A DNA stretch of 32,809 nt from an uncultured Oscillospiraceae bacterium (GTDB lineage Bacteria; Bacillota; Clostridia; Oscillospirales; Oscillospiraceae). Positions 1-8,022 of the stretch are shown here, in pieces (the stretch's first letter is position 1; each line of letters opens with the position of its first letter). Both the position numbers and the translations under genes were made by a program. The stretch spans positions 1 to 32,809 of the forward strand of contig CAKUIM010000024.1 in the NCBI GenBank assembly GCA_934660965.1, written 5' to 3'. The notes below the pieces were generated by a model that saw only the letters and a program-made list of their open reading frames with translations, ran no database searches and was not told where the DNA came from.

Positions 1-104
1 TAAGGCGGACATTACAGCTCATTTATGATCGTCTTTTCCGCTGCAACATGCTATAATATATAAAAAAATCGGGGTATCTATTTTGGTCGCACAAGCCATA
101 CTTG

Positions 105-148
105 AGAAATCCGAACTCAATCCCGATCGGGATTAAGTTCGGATTTCT
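105..148 (+). terminator. Long palindromic hairpin with T-rich tail
   Basis: An almost perfect inverted repeat with no spacer: arms 105-126 and 127-148, with a single C.A mismatch (118/135). It is followed on the plus strand by a T-rich stretch at 148-155, so the intrinsic-terminator orientation is rightward and would end a plus-strand transcript entering from outside the window. On the minus strand it lies downstream of the DUF3021 gene and may also stop that transcript, though no U tract follows it there. The rest of 1-249 holds no gene I can support. Confidence 0.6.
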
Positions 149-249
149 TGTTTTTCCCGCGGTGGGGCTGAGCGTCAATGCCGCGGGAGCAGGAGTCGTT
201 TGCGGTGTGATTCCGGCAGCGGCTGATGGATATTGTTTTGTGATGGCGG

Positions 250-684
250 TTATTTCTCCTGCTGCTTCTCCTTGATTTTTTGATTCATCTTCCTTGCCTG
301 CGCTTTGAGACAAAGGAAAATGCAGAGCCACCAAACGGCTGCGACACCTACCGCAATCAGGAGAAACATAAGCACACCGGAGCTGCTTTTCATCCAGCCT
401 GCGAAATATGCGGTCAGAATAAAGACGGTCGTGCCGATAAGCATGTGTATCAAAGTCCTGAGCCACGATGAGATTTTTTCATTGCCGTAAATCAGCGCGG
501 GGACGAAAAAGCCGAGAGATATAACGATGAAGCAGATTGCTGACCGCTGAAAATCTGCCCCTGTGTATCCTTCAAAGAAGCGGTCTGTCCCTCCCGCAAA
601 AACAGGGCCGAGAAAAAGCGTAGCGACAAAAGTGAAGCACCCCATGCCGATTCCCGAATAAATCTGTTTCAGTAGTTTTTTCAC
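250..684 (-). CDS. DUF3021 family membrane protein
   Basis: A 144-residue protein with four hydrophobic segments (roughly residues 9-30, 46-66, 78-100 and 102-124) and a charged Lys/Gln/Glu-rich C-terminal tail, matching the DUF3021 family of small four-helix membrane proteins. In Firmicutes these usually sit directly after a LytTR regulator and are thought to work with it, possibly holding it inactive at the membrane; that role is inferred from family context. Here it starts 13 bases after the LytTR stop codon, so the two are surely co-transcribed. I prefer the GTG at 684, correctly spaced from GGGAGGT, over the GTG at 693, which lies within that ribosome binding site. GC content is visibly lower than in the genes to the right. 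Confidence 0.85.
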   Translation of the reverse strand: MKKLLKQIYSGIGMGCFTFVATLFLGPVFAGGTDRFFEGYTGADFQRSAICFIVISLGFFVPALIYGNEKISSWLRTLIHMLIGTTVFILTAYFAGWMKSSSGVLMFLLIAVGVAAVWWLCIFLCLKAQARKMNQKIKEKQQEK

Positions 685-697
685 CTTGAACACCTCC

Positions 698-1135
698 CTA
701 TAATCCTAAATACTGTTTGAAAGCGGGCAGATACTTCCGTGAGATGCACTCCTTGCAGCCGTTTTTCAGAACCAGAAGCATCAGTCCGCCCAATGTTGAC
801 TCAACATAGTCAAGGCAGTGCAGGTTTACAAGCGTCCCTTTGGAGATTCTCATAAAGCCTTTTCCAAGGCTTTCCTCAAACTCGTAAAGCCGCTTGCCGC
901 CGTCATACCGCTTCGTTTTGGTATATACGGCCGTCTTTCCATTTTCCGTCCGAACCATATAGATTTCATCGGGGCGCAGCACGATGATGCGCTCGTTTTC
1001 CATCACAGAGATCACGCCGGAGTTGTTCTTTTCGAGCAGGGCCGCCGTGCGGCGGATTTCCGGGGTTATCTCGCTGGCATAGATCACGGCATACGGCTCT
1101 TTGGCTTCGGGCAGCACCTTTATTTCGACCTTCAT
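698..1135 (-). CDS. LytTR family DNA-binding transcriptional regulator
   Basis: A 145-residue regulator with a C-terminal LytTR DNA-binding domain. The N-terminal ~40 residues are not a receiver domain, so this is the short, receiver-less type. The segment containing IIVLRPDEIYMVRTENGKTAVYTK, then FMRISKGTLVNLHCLDYVES and ISRKYLPAFKQYL, follows the LytTR beta-rich fold and its conserved basic positions. The ATG at 1135 is preferred because GAGGTG lies six bases upstream; an in-frame GTG at 1144 would overlap that site. It is the first gene of a two-gene operon with DUF3021. Family knowledge says such pairs often control a neighbouring ABC transporter or themselves; no transporter is visible here, so the target is unknown. 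Confidence 0.88.
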   Translation of the reverse strand: MKVEIKVLPEAKEPYAVIYASEITPEIRRTAALLEKNNSGVISVMENERIIVLRPDEIYMVRTENGKTAVYTKTKRYDGGKRLYEFEESLGKGFMRISKGTLVNLHCLDYVESTLGGLMLLVLKNGCKECISRKYLPAFKQYLGL

Positions 1136-1170
1136 GAGTATCACCTCGTTTCTCTTGCCCTTGCAAGCAC

Positions 1171-1199
1171 ATTATAACGGAAGCACTCGGATTTGTCTT
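1171..1199 (-). promoter_or_regulatory. Promoter of the LytTR-DUF3021 operon
   Basis: On the minus strand AAGACA (1199-1194), a 17-base spacer and a perfect TATAAT (1176-1171) lie about 36 bases before the LytTR start. The hexamer AAGCAC occurs twice as a direct repeat around the -10 box (1165-1170 and 1181-1186 on the plus strand), a possible operator for autoregulation. Confidence 0.6.
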
Positions 1200-1292
1200 G
1201 GATTCATCGGCAAGTGGTCAATCGGGGCGGGTAAGATGCGGTTTGCAGGAGGTAAGCTTCTGTTTTTACGCCGAAACGGCGCATAAGCATCA

Positions 1293-1320
1293 GGCCGGGG
1301 CAATATGCCCCGGCCCTTTT
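1293..1320 (+). terminator. GC-rich hairpin after the alcohol dehydrogenase gene
   Basis: A perfect 10-bp stem (1293-1302 with 1306-1315) and a 3-base loop, followed by CTTTTATA on the plus strand. Both flanking genes are on the minus strand; in that direction the hairpin follows the dehydrogenase stop codon by about 25 bases but has no U tract after it. It probably ends the dehydrogenase transcript; the T-rich tail on the opposite strand is unexplained. Confidence 0.5.
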
Positions 1321-1339
1321 ATACGCCCGGTATCCGCCG

Positions 1340-2365
1340 TCAAAGCTCCGGCGAGATAATATATTTCCCCTGCGCGCGCAGCTCCGGCTTTCCCAGGATA
1401 TCGGGCAGCTTCTCCAGGGCGCACACTTCATGCACCATGCTGCTCACATCCAGCCGGCCGGAGTCAATCAGATCCAGCGCGCGCTGCTGGGTATACGGAT
1501 TGATGTAAGACGCCCGGATGGTCAGCTCCTTCCGAAAGACGGTGAAGGGCTTGACCGCGGCGGTCTCATCCGGCCGGGTCAGTCCGAAGAGCATGACCAC
1601 CGCCTTGTGCCCGGCAAGCTCAACGGCCTGCTCTACCGTGGCGGGCCGCCCCACGCACTCAATTACCGTCCCAATCCGGTCAAGGCCCCCGGCGCGCAGG
1701 GCCGCCGGCACATCCTCCACCGTCGGGTCAATGCACACATCCGCCCCAAGCCGGGCCCCCACCTGCCGTTTGCCCTCCACCGGCTCAATCAGCGCCACCC
1801 GCGCGGCGCCGGCCAGCTTGGCAAGCTGCACCATCAAAAGCCCAATCATTCCGCCGCCAATGACCACAACCTGGTTCCCAGGCCGAATTTCGCACAGGTC
1901 TATTCCGTGCAGGCAGCAGGCCGCAGGCTCCGTCATGGCCCCCTGCTCAAAGCTGGTATGCGCGCCCAGACGGTATACCTGCCGCTGATGCACCGCACAG
2001 TACTGGGCAAAACCGCCGTTTACCGTGGTTCCGTAGCCGATCATGTGCTCACAGAAGTGGGCCATGCCGGTTCGGCAGGGCGTGCAGGCGCCGCAATAGC
2101 AATTGGGATCCACACACACCCGGTCCCCGGGCCGGTATGCTGTGACACCAGCCCCCACCTGCACCACTACGCCGGAAAATTCGTGACCCAGAATGGTGGG
2201 CGGCGTCACCTCCGCCGCACCCTGATCTCCTTCAAAAATATGCACGTCCGTCCCGCATACACCGCAGGCCTTTACCTGAATCAAAACTTCTTCCGGGCCC
2301 GGCGACGGGCGCTGCCGCTGCTCAATCCGCAGGTCGTGCCGGCCGTAAAAAACCGCGCTTTTCAT
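1340..2365 (-). CDS. Zinc-binding alcohol/polyol dehydrogenase (MDR family)
   Basis: A 341-residue medium-chain dehydrogenase of the sorbitol/threonine/butanediol dehydrogenase type. The N-terminal GroES-like half shows the catalytic zinc ligands C37 (in CGVCGTD) and H61-E62 (GHEFSG), and a complete structural zinc site C91, C94, C97, C105. The Rossmann half carries the nucleotide-binding motif GGGMIG in VVIGGGMIGLLMVQLAK, followed by an acidic residue at the end of strand 2 (ALIEP), which favours NAD over NADP. Substrate cannot be read from sequence; a polyol, diol or threonine-like alcohol is plausible. The gene starts 32 bases after the YhaN-like gene and is probably co-transcribed with it. 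The ATG at 2365 follows an AGGAGG 12 bases upstream with AAAGGA immediately next to it. Open frame further upstream only overlaps the previous gene. Confidence 0.88.
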   Translation of the reverse strand: MKSAVFYGRHDLRIEQRQRPSPGPEEVLIQVKACGVCGTDVHIFEGDQGAAEVTPPTILGHEFSGVVVQVGAGVTAYRPGDRVCVDPNCYCGACTPCRTGMAHFCEHMIGYGTTVNGGFAQYCAVHQRQVYRLGAHTSFEQGAMTEPAACCLHGIDLCEIRPGNQVVVIGGGMIGLLMVQLAKLAGAARVALIEPVEGKRQVGARLGADVCIDPTVEDVPAALRAGGLDRIGTVIECVGRPATVEQAVELAGHKAVVMLFGLTRPDETAAVKPFTVFRKELTIRASYINPYTQQRALDLIDSGRLDVSSMVHEVCALEKLPDILGKPELRAQGKYIISPEL

Positions 2366-2397
2366 TCCTTTATTTCTCCTCCTTCTTTTCTTCCGCA

Positions 2398-5300
2398 TTA
2401 GCTGCGGCTGCTGTGGCACACCAGATAGATTACCTGGCGCTTTTTGGAGATCTCTCGGAGCATGGCCAGCGCCTGGGCGGCGTGGCCGTCGTCCAGGTTG
2501 ACGAAGGGGTCGTCCAAAATGAGGAAGGGCTTTTCCTGGGTGAACAGCGCATCCACCAGGGCAAGACGCATGCACAGCATCAGGCCGTCGGCGGTGCCGG
2601 CACTGAAGCAGTCCAGCTCCCGGGCCTGCCCCTTTTCATCCACGCGGATGGTCAGGTCATGATCCACCAGGGCGCGGCCGAATTCCTCGCCCAGCAGCTC
2701 CCGCACATAGGCGGAAAAGCTGCTCTCCACGCTGCCCACATAGCTGTTGGAGAGGTTGTTGCGGGCCTGCTCCAGCAGCTCCATGGTGCGGTCCAGCACG
2801 GTGCAGCTGTGCTCCGCCGCGGTGCGCAGCTCGGTCAGGCGGGCGATCTGGTCCTCCAGCTCCGGCAGCTTGTCCACTGCCCGGCGCAGGGCGTCCCGCT
2901 CCTGCCGGGCCCGGGAGAGGGCCTGTTCCAGCTCTCCAAGGCTGCGCTTGATCTCCGCCTCCCGCTGAAGAAGGGTCTCCATGGGGGGAAGCTCCAAAGG
3001 CTCCTCGCCCGCCGGCATGCCGCCGGCAAAGGCCGGGTTTTCCGCCTCGAACCGGGCCAGCCGCTCCTCCGTCTGCCGCCTCTGCTCCAGCTTCAGTTCC
3101 CGGGCGCCCACGTCCTCCAGCATGCGGCTGAGCGTCTCCTCCGTCGGCTCATCGGCAAGGCCGTAGCACCGGGCGAAGTCCACCAGGGTCTCCTGGGCCC
3201 GGGCAATCTGCCCTGTAAGCGCTTCCCGCTTTTCGCAAAGCCCCTGCGCCTGGCGCGCCGCCGCCTGATAGGCGCCGAAGGCCCGGCGCAGCTGCGCGAG
3301 GCATTCCTCATAGGGCTGGGACGCATCATACGCCCCATACCGGCGCAGGATGGCCTCGATGGTCTCCCGCTGCTGCGCCGCGCGGCGCTGGGCGCTCTCC
3401 CGGCCCTCCCGGGCCGCCTCCCACGCCGCCTGGAGCCGCGCAAGCTCCATCACGTCCGACTCCAGGGCCCTGAGCTGCTCCTGGACGCTCCTGCCGTCTG
3501 CCGGCGCGTATTTCTCAAGGGCAGCGCGCAGCCGTCCCTCCTCCTGTCCGATCTCGCCGTCCAGCCGCTCCCGCTCCCGGGAGAGCCCGTCGCGGCGTGA
3601 GCGCAGCTGCACATAGGCCTGCTCATCCAGCAGCAGCTCCACCAGCTTCTCTTCGGGGCGGGAGGGCTCGTCATAATAGCGCAGGAGAAATTCCGACACG
3701 CCCTTTTGCAGGGTGTCAAGCTCTGCAAGCTCCGCCCGGCTCATACCGCCGCCCGGTTCCGGCGTGAGCGCGCTCCGGCCCAGCAGGCGCTTTGCGTGCA
3801 GCCATACCGCGCCCACCGCGCCGGCAAGGCCGGCCACGGCCAGCACCCCGCCCAGGGCAAACCGCCCCAGGGCAAAGCACAAGATCCCCGCCGCGATGAG
3901 CACCGCCGACGCTGCCGTAAGCGCAATGGCAGGGGCTGCGCCCCCCGTTTTCTTCGCCTCCGACAGCTTCCCTGGCTCCGGGGCCGCGCCGCTTCTCTTC
4001 GCGGCCAGCTCCCCGATCCGGCGGCAGTCCGCCTGTTTGCGCCTGATCTGCTCCTCCTCCGGCACGCCGGAGGCAAAGCTGTGGGAAAGGCTCTCCCACC
4101 GGGCCTGCTCCCCTTTGGACAGCGCGCACGCCCGAAGCCCTTCCCGGCACAGCTCCGCCCGGCCCAGGGCCTGCTCGCACCGGGCAAGCTCGTCCTCGTC
4201 CAGTGCCCGACCGTCAAAGCGCCGTTCCAGAGCGGACAGCCGCTCCTCCTCCGCCTGCGTCAGGCGCAGGGCGCCGCGCTGTCCCCGCAGCTCCAAGAGC
4301 CGCCCCTCTGCCCGCCCATACTCCGCAAGCTCCTCCCGGGACGGGGCGCCGCCGGCAAAGCGGCGCAGCAGCTCATCTCTCCGGGCAAGCTCCTCCCGGC
4401 CCATCTGCGCCGCCGCCAGAGCCTCCGCCTGCGCAAGGGCGCCGCAGGCATCCTGGCACCGCCGGATGTCGTTCTCCGCCGCCGTCTCGTCGGCAAAGTG
4501 CTCCCGGCCCTCCATGGCCCTCCGGGCCGCCTCCTCCTCCCGCTCCAGGGCCGCAAGGCTCTCCCGGGCCTGTTGGGCCACGATGAGGTCCCGGCTGCAC
4601 CGCTGCACCGCATCCTTTTCCGGCCAGCCCGCGGGATAGGCCTCGTCCAGGGCGCGCAGCGCGCCCTCTGCCGCTTCCAGCTCGCCTGTCAGCCCCGCGT
4701 ACTCTCGCCGGAGGGCCAGCTGCGCCTGCATGGCGGAGGCCCGGGTCAGCGTCTGGCGGACCTGGGCAAGGGCCTGCTCCTGCCGCTCTTTCTCCTCGGA
4801 GAGCCGCTGCGCCTCGTCTGCGGCGGCAGCGAGAAGCGGCCGCCTGCGCTCGTCGTCGGCAAGCTCGCCTTCCAGGGCCTCGATCTGGCCCTGAAGCTCG
4901 TCGATCCGGCCGCCGCTGCCCCGGAACTTCCGGTAGACCGTGCGGGAGGCGCGCAGCCGCTCCATGGCGGTGTCGTAATTGTTGAGGTCGTCGGTGTCGT
5001 CCACAAGGTCGCCGAGCTTGGTACGGATGGACGTGGTGGCCCCCCACTCCTGCTCCTGTCCCTGGGGCAGGTACACGCTGCGCATGAAGGAGTCTGCGTC
5101 CAGCTGGAACAGCTCCTCCCCCAGGCGCTGGTCAAAGCGGCTGCTCTCGGTGCGGTGATCCAGGTCCCGCAGGGAAAAGGTGTCCCGGGCCGCCGTCCTG
5201 CCGAAGGTCCGCCTGACCCGGTAGCGCACCCCCTCAAACTCGAAATCCAGGCTGCCGCCGTAGGTGCCCCCTTGCCAGGGAAGGTATTTTTTTCGCTCGT

Positions 5301-5481
5301 TCCCGCTGATACTGCGCCCCGCCGTCCTGGGGAAGCCGTACAGCATGGCCTTGAGAAAGGCCGCCAGCGTGCTCTTGCCGAAGCCGTTGGGCTGGCAAAT
5401 CACCGTCAGGCCGTCGGAAAACGCATAGTCAAAGTCCGAAAGCCGGCCAAAATTGTCCACATGACATTGGAGAAGCTTCAT
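2398..5481 (-). CDS. YhaN-like Rad50/SbcC-type ATPase with internal membrane hairpin
   Basis: A 1027-residue ABC/SMC-like ATPase of the YhaN (AAA_27) family, the partner of the YhaO-like nuclease whose gene overlaps it by four bases. The N-terminal Walker A is PNGFGKST (31-38). Residues ~150-950 are Glu/Arg/Ala/Leu-rich coiled coil, the ABC signature is FSAGTADGL (~957), Walker B is FLILDDPFVNLDD (~980), and an H-loop histidine lies near the C terminus (VCHSS). In the middle of the coiled coil (~512-567) are two strongly hydrophobic segments separated by a short turn, so the protein is likely tethered to the membrane by a hairpin, which Rad50 and SbcC are not. By analogy it would gate a nuclease on DNA; the cellular role is poorly known. 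Translation is probably coupled to the upstream gene through an ATGA overlap. Confidence 0.85.
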   Translation of the reverse strand: MKLLQCHVDNFGRLSDFDYAFSDGLTVICQPNGFGKSTLAAFLKAMLYGFPRTAGRSISGNERKKYLPWQGGTYGGSLDFEFEGVRYRVRRTFGRTAARDTFSLRDLDHRTESSRFDQRLGEELFQLDADSFMRSVYLPQGQEQEWGATTSIRTKLGDLVDDTDDLNNYDTAMERLRASRTVYRKFRGSGGRIDELQGQIEALEGELADDERRRPLLAAAADEAQRLSEEKERQEQALAQVRQTLTRASAMQAQLALRREYAGLTGELEAAEGALRALDEAYPAGWPEKDAVQRCSRDLIVAQQARESLAALEREEEAARRAMEGREHFADETAAENDIRRCQDACGALAQAEALAAAQMGREELARRDELLRRFAGGAPSREELAEYGRAEGRLLELRGQRGALRLTQAEEERLSALERRFDGRALDEDELARCEQALGRAELCREGLRACALSKGEQARWESLSHSFASGVPEEEQIRRKQADCRRIGELAAKRSGAAPEPGKLSEAKKTGGAAPAIALTAASAVLIAAGILCFALGRFALGGVLAVAGLAGAVGAVWLHAKRLLGRSALTPEPGGGMSRAELAELDTLQKGVSEFLLRYYDEPSRPEEKLVELLLDEQAYVQLRSRRDGLSRERERLDGEIGQEEGRLRAALEKYAPADGRSVQEQLRALESDVMELARLQAAWEAAREGRESAQRRAAQQRETIEAILRRYGAYDASQPYEECLAQLRRAFGAYQAAARQAQGLCEKREALTGQIARAQETLVDFARCYGLADEPTEETLSRMLEDVGARELKLEQRRQTEERLARFEAENPAFAGGMPAGEEPLELPPMETLLQREAEIKRSLGELEQALSRARQERDALRRAVDKLPELEDQIARLTELRTAAEHSCTVLDRTMELLEQARNNLSNSYVGSVESSFSAYVRELLGEEFGRALVDHDLTIRVDEKGQARELDCFSAGTADGLMLCMRLALVDALFTQEKPFLILDDPFVNLDDGHAAQALAMLREISKKRQVIYLVCHSSRS

Positions 5482-6551
5482 ATCGTAATCTCCTCCCCGG
5501 TGAGCGCCTCAAGACCCGCCCGGATCATAGCGCGCTTGTCCTCATCATCGGCGTCGCTCGCCATTACAAGGCGGATGAATTCCCCCTTGAGGGACACGTC
5601 GTTCTCATAGTCCTGCGGCTCCAGGGCGAGCTTTGTCTCATCCTTGACCTTCACAAAGAAAAAGTCGTGCTCCGCCAGGTGGTGAAGGTATCGCTCGGCA
5701 ATGCGGGCGGAGGGGTCCGCCCCGCCGGTAAGGAGGAACTCCACCATGTCCCGCTCGGAGATGCCGCGGGCCGCCTCGCGCATTTTCTGATAGACCTGGC
5801 TGTTGGTGGCAAGGCCGGTGACATCCACCTCCACACGGTGAAGCTGCCGGGACGCGAAGGGGACAAAAACCGGCTCCGCGCGCCGCGCGTCGGTATCCAG
5901 CACCACAAAGCCCTTCTCGCCGCACTCGTCAAAGCCCCGCCCCTCCAGGCAGCCGGGGTAGCAGTACACCCCGTCCCGGTCCAGGCGCTGGCAGGAATAG
6001 GTGTGGATGTGCCCCAGGGCCAGATAGTGGATGCTCCGCCCCCGCAGCGAATTAAGGTTGACGCAGTCCGCCCCGGAGGCGGAGCCGGCCTGCCCGTGGA
6101 GCATCACAATGTTCACCCGGTGGTCCTGGGCGGGCAGCTGCCCGTACACCCCGTCGGCGTTGTCCGCCGTCAGCTCCACCCCGGACACCGCCGTATCACC
6201 GTACACAAAGGTGGCCCAGCGGTCGGAAAAGCGCTTGAAATTCTCCGGGATATCCTCGCCGGCAAAGGCCCGGGTACTGTCATCATGGTTGCCGCTGACG
6301 TAGAGGTAGTCCACCTCCGGCGTGGCGCGCACCGCGTCCAGTACTCCCTCCACCGTCCGGCGGGTGACCCGCTCTCCGTCAAAGAGGTCGCCGGCGATGA
6401 GCACCAGGCGCACCCCCTCCCGGGATGCGTATTCCGTCATGCGCCGGAAGGAGCGCAGCATCTCCGCGTTGCGCGTGGCCGCCTGCTCCCGGGTCATGTG
6501 GGTCTCCATGGGGGAGTCCAGGTGCAGATCGGCGCAGTGGAGAATCTTCAT
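5478..6551 (-). CDS. YhaO-like metallophosphoesterase / DNA nuclease
   Basis: A 357-residue calcineurin-like phosphoesterase of the SbcD/Mre11 class, closest in architecture to YhaO. All motifs of the two-metal site are present: DLHLDS (D8, H10), GDLFD, GNHD, the histidine in MLHGQ and GHIH. A C-terminal capping region of ~110 residues follows. With the YhaN-like ATPase it should form a membrane-associated Mre11/Rad50-style complex that processes DNA ends; this is inferred from family and operon. It is the first gene of the operon, with GGAAGGGAG upstream of the ATG at 6551 and a recognisable promoter. Its last bases overlap the YhaN-like start codon, so equal expression is likely. Confidence 0.88.
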   Translation of the reverse strand: MKILHCADLHLDSPMETHMTREQAATRNAEMLRSFRRMTEYASREGVRLVLIAGDLFDGERVTRRTVEGVLDAVRATPEVDYLYVSGNHDDSTRAFAGEDIPENFKRFSDRWATFVYGDTAVSGVELTADNADGVYGQLPAQDHRVNIVMLHGQAGSASGADCVNLNSLRGRSIHYLALGHIHTYSCQRLDRDGVYCYPGCLEGRGFDECGEKGFVVLDTDARRAEPVFVPFASRQLHRVEVDVTGLATNSQVYQKMREAARGISERDMVEFLLTGGADPSARIAERYLHHLAEHDFFFVKVKDETKLALEPQDYENDVSLKGEFIRLVMASDADDEDKRAMIRAGLEALTGEEITI

Positions 6552-6593
6552 ATCCGGTCAGCTCCCTTCCTGAAGGTTTCAATCATTTTCCCC

Positions 6594-6622
6594 ATTATAT
6601 AACAAGCCCCCGGCGGCTGCAA
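6594..6622 (-). promoter_or_regulatory. Promoter of the YhaO-YhaN operon
   Basis: Minus-strand TTGCAG (6622-6617), a 17-base spacer and a perfect TATAAT (6599-6594), about 43 bases before the YhaO-like start. It faces away from the flavodiiron promoter. Between them, inverted GC-rich arms at about 6608-6615 and 6634-6641 can form a hairpin. Confidence 0.5.
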
Positions 6623-6672
6623 CGGCGAAATCCGCCGCCGGGAAAAGATTGATAATTTTTTGTCAAATTATC

Positions 6673-6702
6673 TTTACAACCGCCCACCCCATCGGGTATA
6701 AT
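6673..6702 (+). promoter_or_regulatory. Promoter of the flavodiiron protein gene
   Basis: TTTACA (6673-6678), an 18-base spacer and a perfect TATAAT (6697-6702), in the only AT-rich stretch of this gap. GGAGG at 6740-6744 is the ribosome binding site, eight bases before the start codon. Confidence 0.65.
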
Positions 6703-6752
6703 CAGGGCAGAAAAATAAGCGGGCCCGCGCCCGCCTGACGGAGGCTATCAAG

Positions 6753-7910
6753 ATGACCATTTCCGACCAGATCCGATTTGTGGGCGTCAATGACCACGAA
6801 ATCGACCTTTTTGAGGGGCAGTACCGCGTCCCCAACGGCATGAGCTACAATTCCTATGTGATTCTGGACGAGCAGATTGCCGTCATGGACAGCGTGGACG
6901 CCCGTTTCGGCGGGCAGTGGCTTGAAAATATCGCGGGGGCCCTTGCCGGGCGCACGCCGGACTACCTGGTGGTGCAGCATATGGAGCCCGACCACTCGGC
7001 CAACGTGGCCGCCTTTGTTGACGCCTATCCTCAGGCAAAAATCGTGGCCACCGCCAAGGCCTTTGCCATGATGAAGCAGTTTTTTGGCACCGACTTCCCC
7101 GAGCGCCAGGTGGTGGCCGCCGAGGGGAGCACCCTGGCCCTGGGGCAGCACACCCTGCACTTCGTCCTGGCCCCCATGGTCCACTGGCCCGAGGTGATGG
7201 TCAGCTATGAGAGCAGCGAAAAGGTGCTCTTCAGCGCCGACGCCTTCGGCAAGTTCGGCGCCCTGGACGCCCCGGAGGACGACTGGGCCTGCGAGGCCCG
7301 GCGGTACTACTTCGGCATCGTGGGCAAGTACGGCATCCCCGTCCAGGCCCTGCTGCGCAAGGCCGGGGCGCTGGACATCCAGACCATCTGCCCCCTTCAC
7401 GGCCCCGTCCTCACCGGCGACCTCACCCCCTACCTCTCCCTCTACCAGACCTGGTCCTCCTACCAGGCGGAGAGCCAGGGCGTGGCGGTGTTCTACGCCG
7501 GCGCCTACGGCCACACCCGCGCCGCCGCGCTGCTTCTGGCCGACGAGCTGCGAGCCCGGGGGTGCGAGGCGGTCACTGTGACCGACCTTGCCCGCTGCGA
7601 CATGGCCGAGGCGGTGGAGGACGCCTTCCGCTACGACCGCCTGGCCCTTGCCAGCATCACCTACAACGGCGATGTCTTCCCCTTCATGCGGGAATTCCTC
7701 CATGAGCTCTCGGAGCGCGCCTTCCAGAACCGCGCCGTCGGCCTTATGGAGAACGGCTCCTGGGCCCCCGCCGCCGCAAAGCAGATGCGCGCGCTGCTCG
7801 CCCCCTGCAAGAACCTCACCTTCGCCCCCACCACCGTCACCGTCCGCTCCGCCCCGGACGACGCCGCCCGCGCCCAGATCAAGGCCCTGGCCGCCGAGCT
7901 GTGGCCCTGA
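6753..7910 (+). CDS. FprA-family A-type flavoprotein (flavodiiron protein)
   Basis: A 385-residue cytoplasmic flavodiiron protein of the minimal two-domain class that reduces oxygen to water or nitric oxide to nitrous oxide in anaerobes. The metallo-beta-lactamase-like half carries the di-iron ligands: H76-x-E78-x-D80-H81, H144 in MVHWPE, D163 in SADAF and H216 in PLHGP. The flavodoxin-like half begins near residue 243 (GVAVFYAGAYGHTRAAA) with the FMN phosphate loop. There is no rubredoxin or flavin-reductase extension, so electrons must come from a separate donor such as rubredoxin or ferredoxin. It is transcribed alone from its own promoter and ends at a terminator shared with the convergent acyl-CoA ligase. 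It probably protects against transient oxygen or NO; oxygen versus NO preference cannot be told from sequence. Confidence 0.93.
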   Translation: MTISDQIRFVGVNDHEIDLFEGQYRVPNGMSYNSYVILDEQIAVMDSVDARFGGQWLENIAGALAGRTPDYLVVQHMEPDHSANVAAFVDAYPQAKIVATAKAFAMMKQFFGTDFPERQVVAAEGSTLALGQHTLHFVLAPMVHWPEVMVSYESSEKVLFSADAFGKFGALDAPEDDWACEARRYYFGIVGKYGIPVQALLRKAGALDIQTICPLHGPVLTGDLTPYLSLYQTWSSYQAESQGVAVFYAGAYGHTRAAALLLADELRARGCEAVTVTDLARCDMAEAVEDAFRYDRLALASITYNGDVFPFMREFLHELSERAFQNRAVGLMENGSWAPAAAKQMRALLAPCKNLTFAPTTVTVRSAPDDAARAQIKALAAELWP

Positions 7911-7965
7911 AGCCCACCCCGCCGCGCGGCATTGTGCCGCGGCCTGATAAGACAACACCTACATG

Positions 7966-8004
7966 AAAAACCGGCCGTCGGAACATTCCGGCGGCCGGTT
8001 TTTT
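7966..8004. terminator. Bidirectional terminator between convergent genes
   Basis: Stem of 7971-7982 with 7987-7998 (one T.G wobble) and loop ACAT, flanked by five A's on the left and six T's on the right. It therefore works in both directions and separates the flavodiiron gene from the acyl-CoA ligase gene. Confidence 0.85.
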
Positions 8005-8022
8005 ATTTCTGCTTCAGATGGC

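Noticed and set aside
1..249. Possible gene or promoter in the first 249 bases (TATAAT at 52-57)
   Set aside because: The -10-like box has no -35 partner and no open frame with support follows; only the palindrome at 105-148 is convincing.
23..466. 147-codon open frame on the minus strand overlapping the DUF3021 gene
   Set aside because: No recognisable protein features; it overlaps a well-supported gene in another frame and crosses the palindrome at 105-148.
1101..1286. 61-codon plus-strand open frame ending just before the 1293 hairpin
   Set aside because: Tempting because of the terminator orientation, but it starts inside the LytTR gene without a ribosome binding site and the translation looks random.
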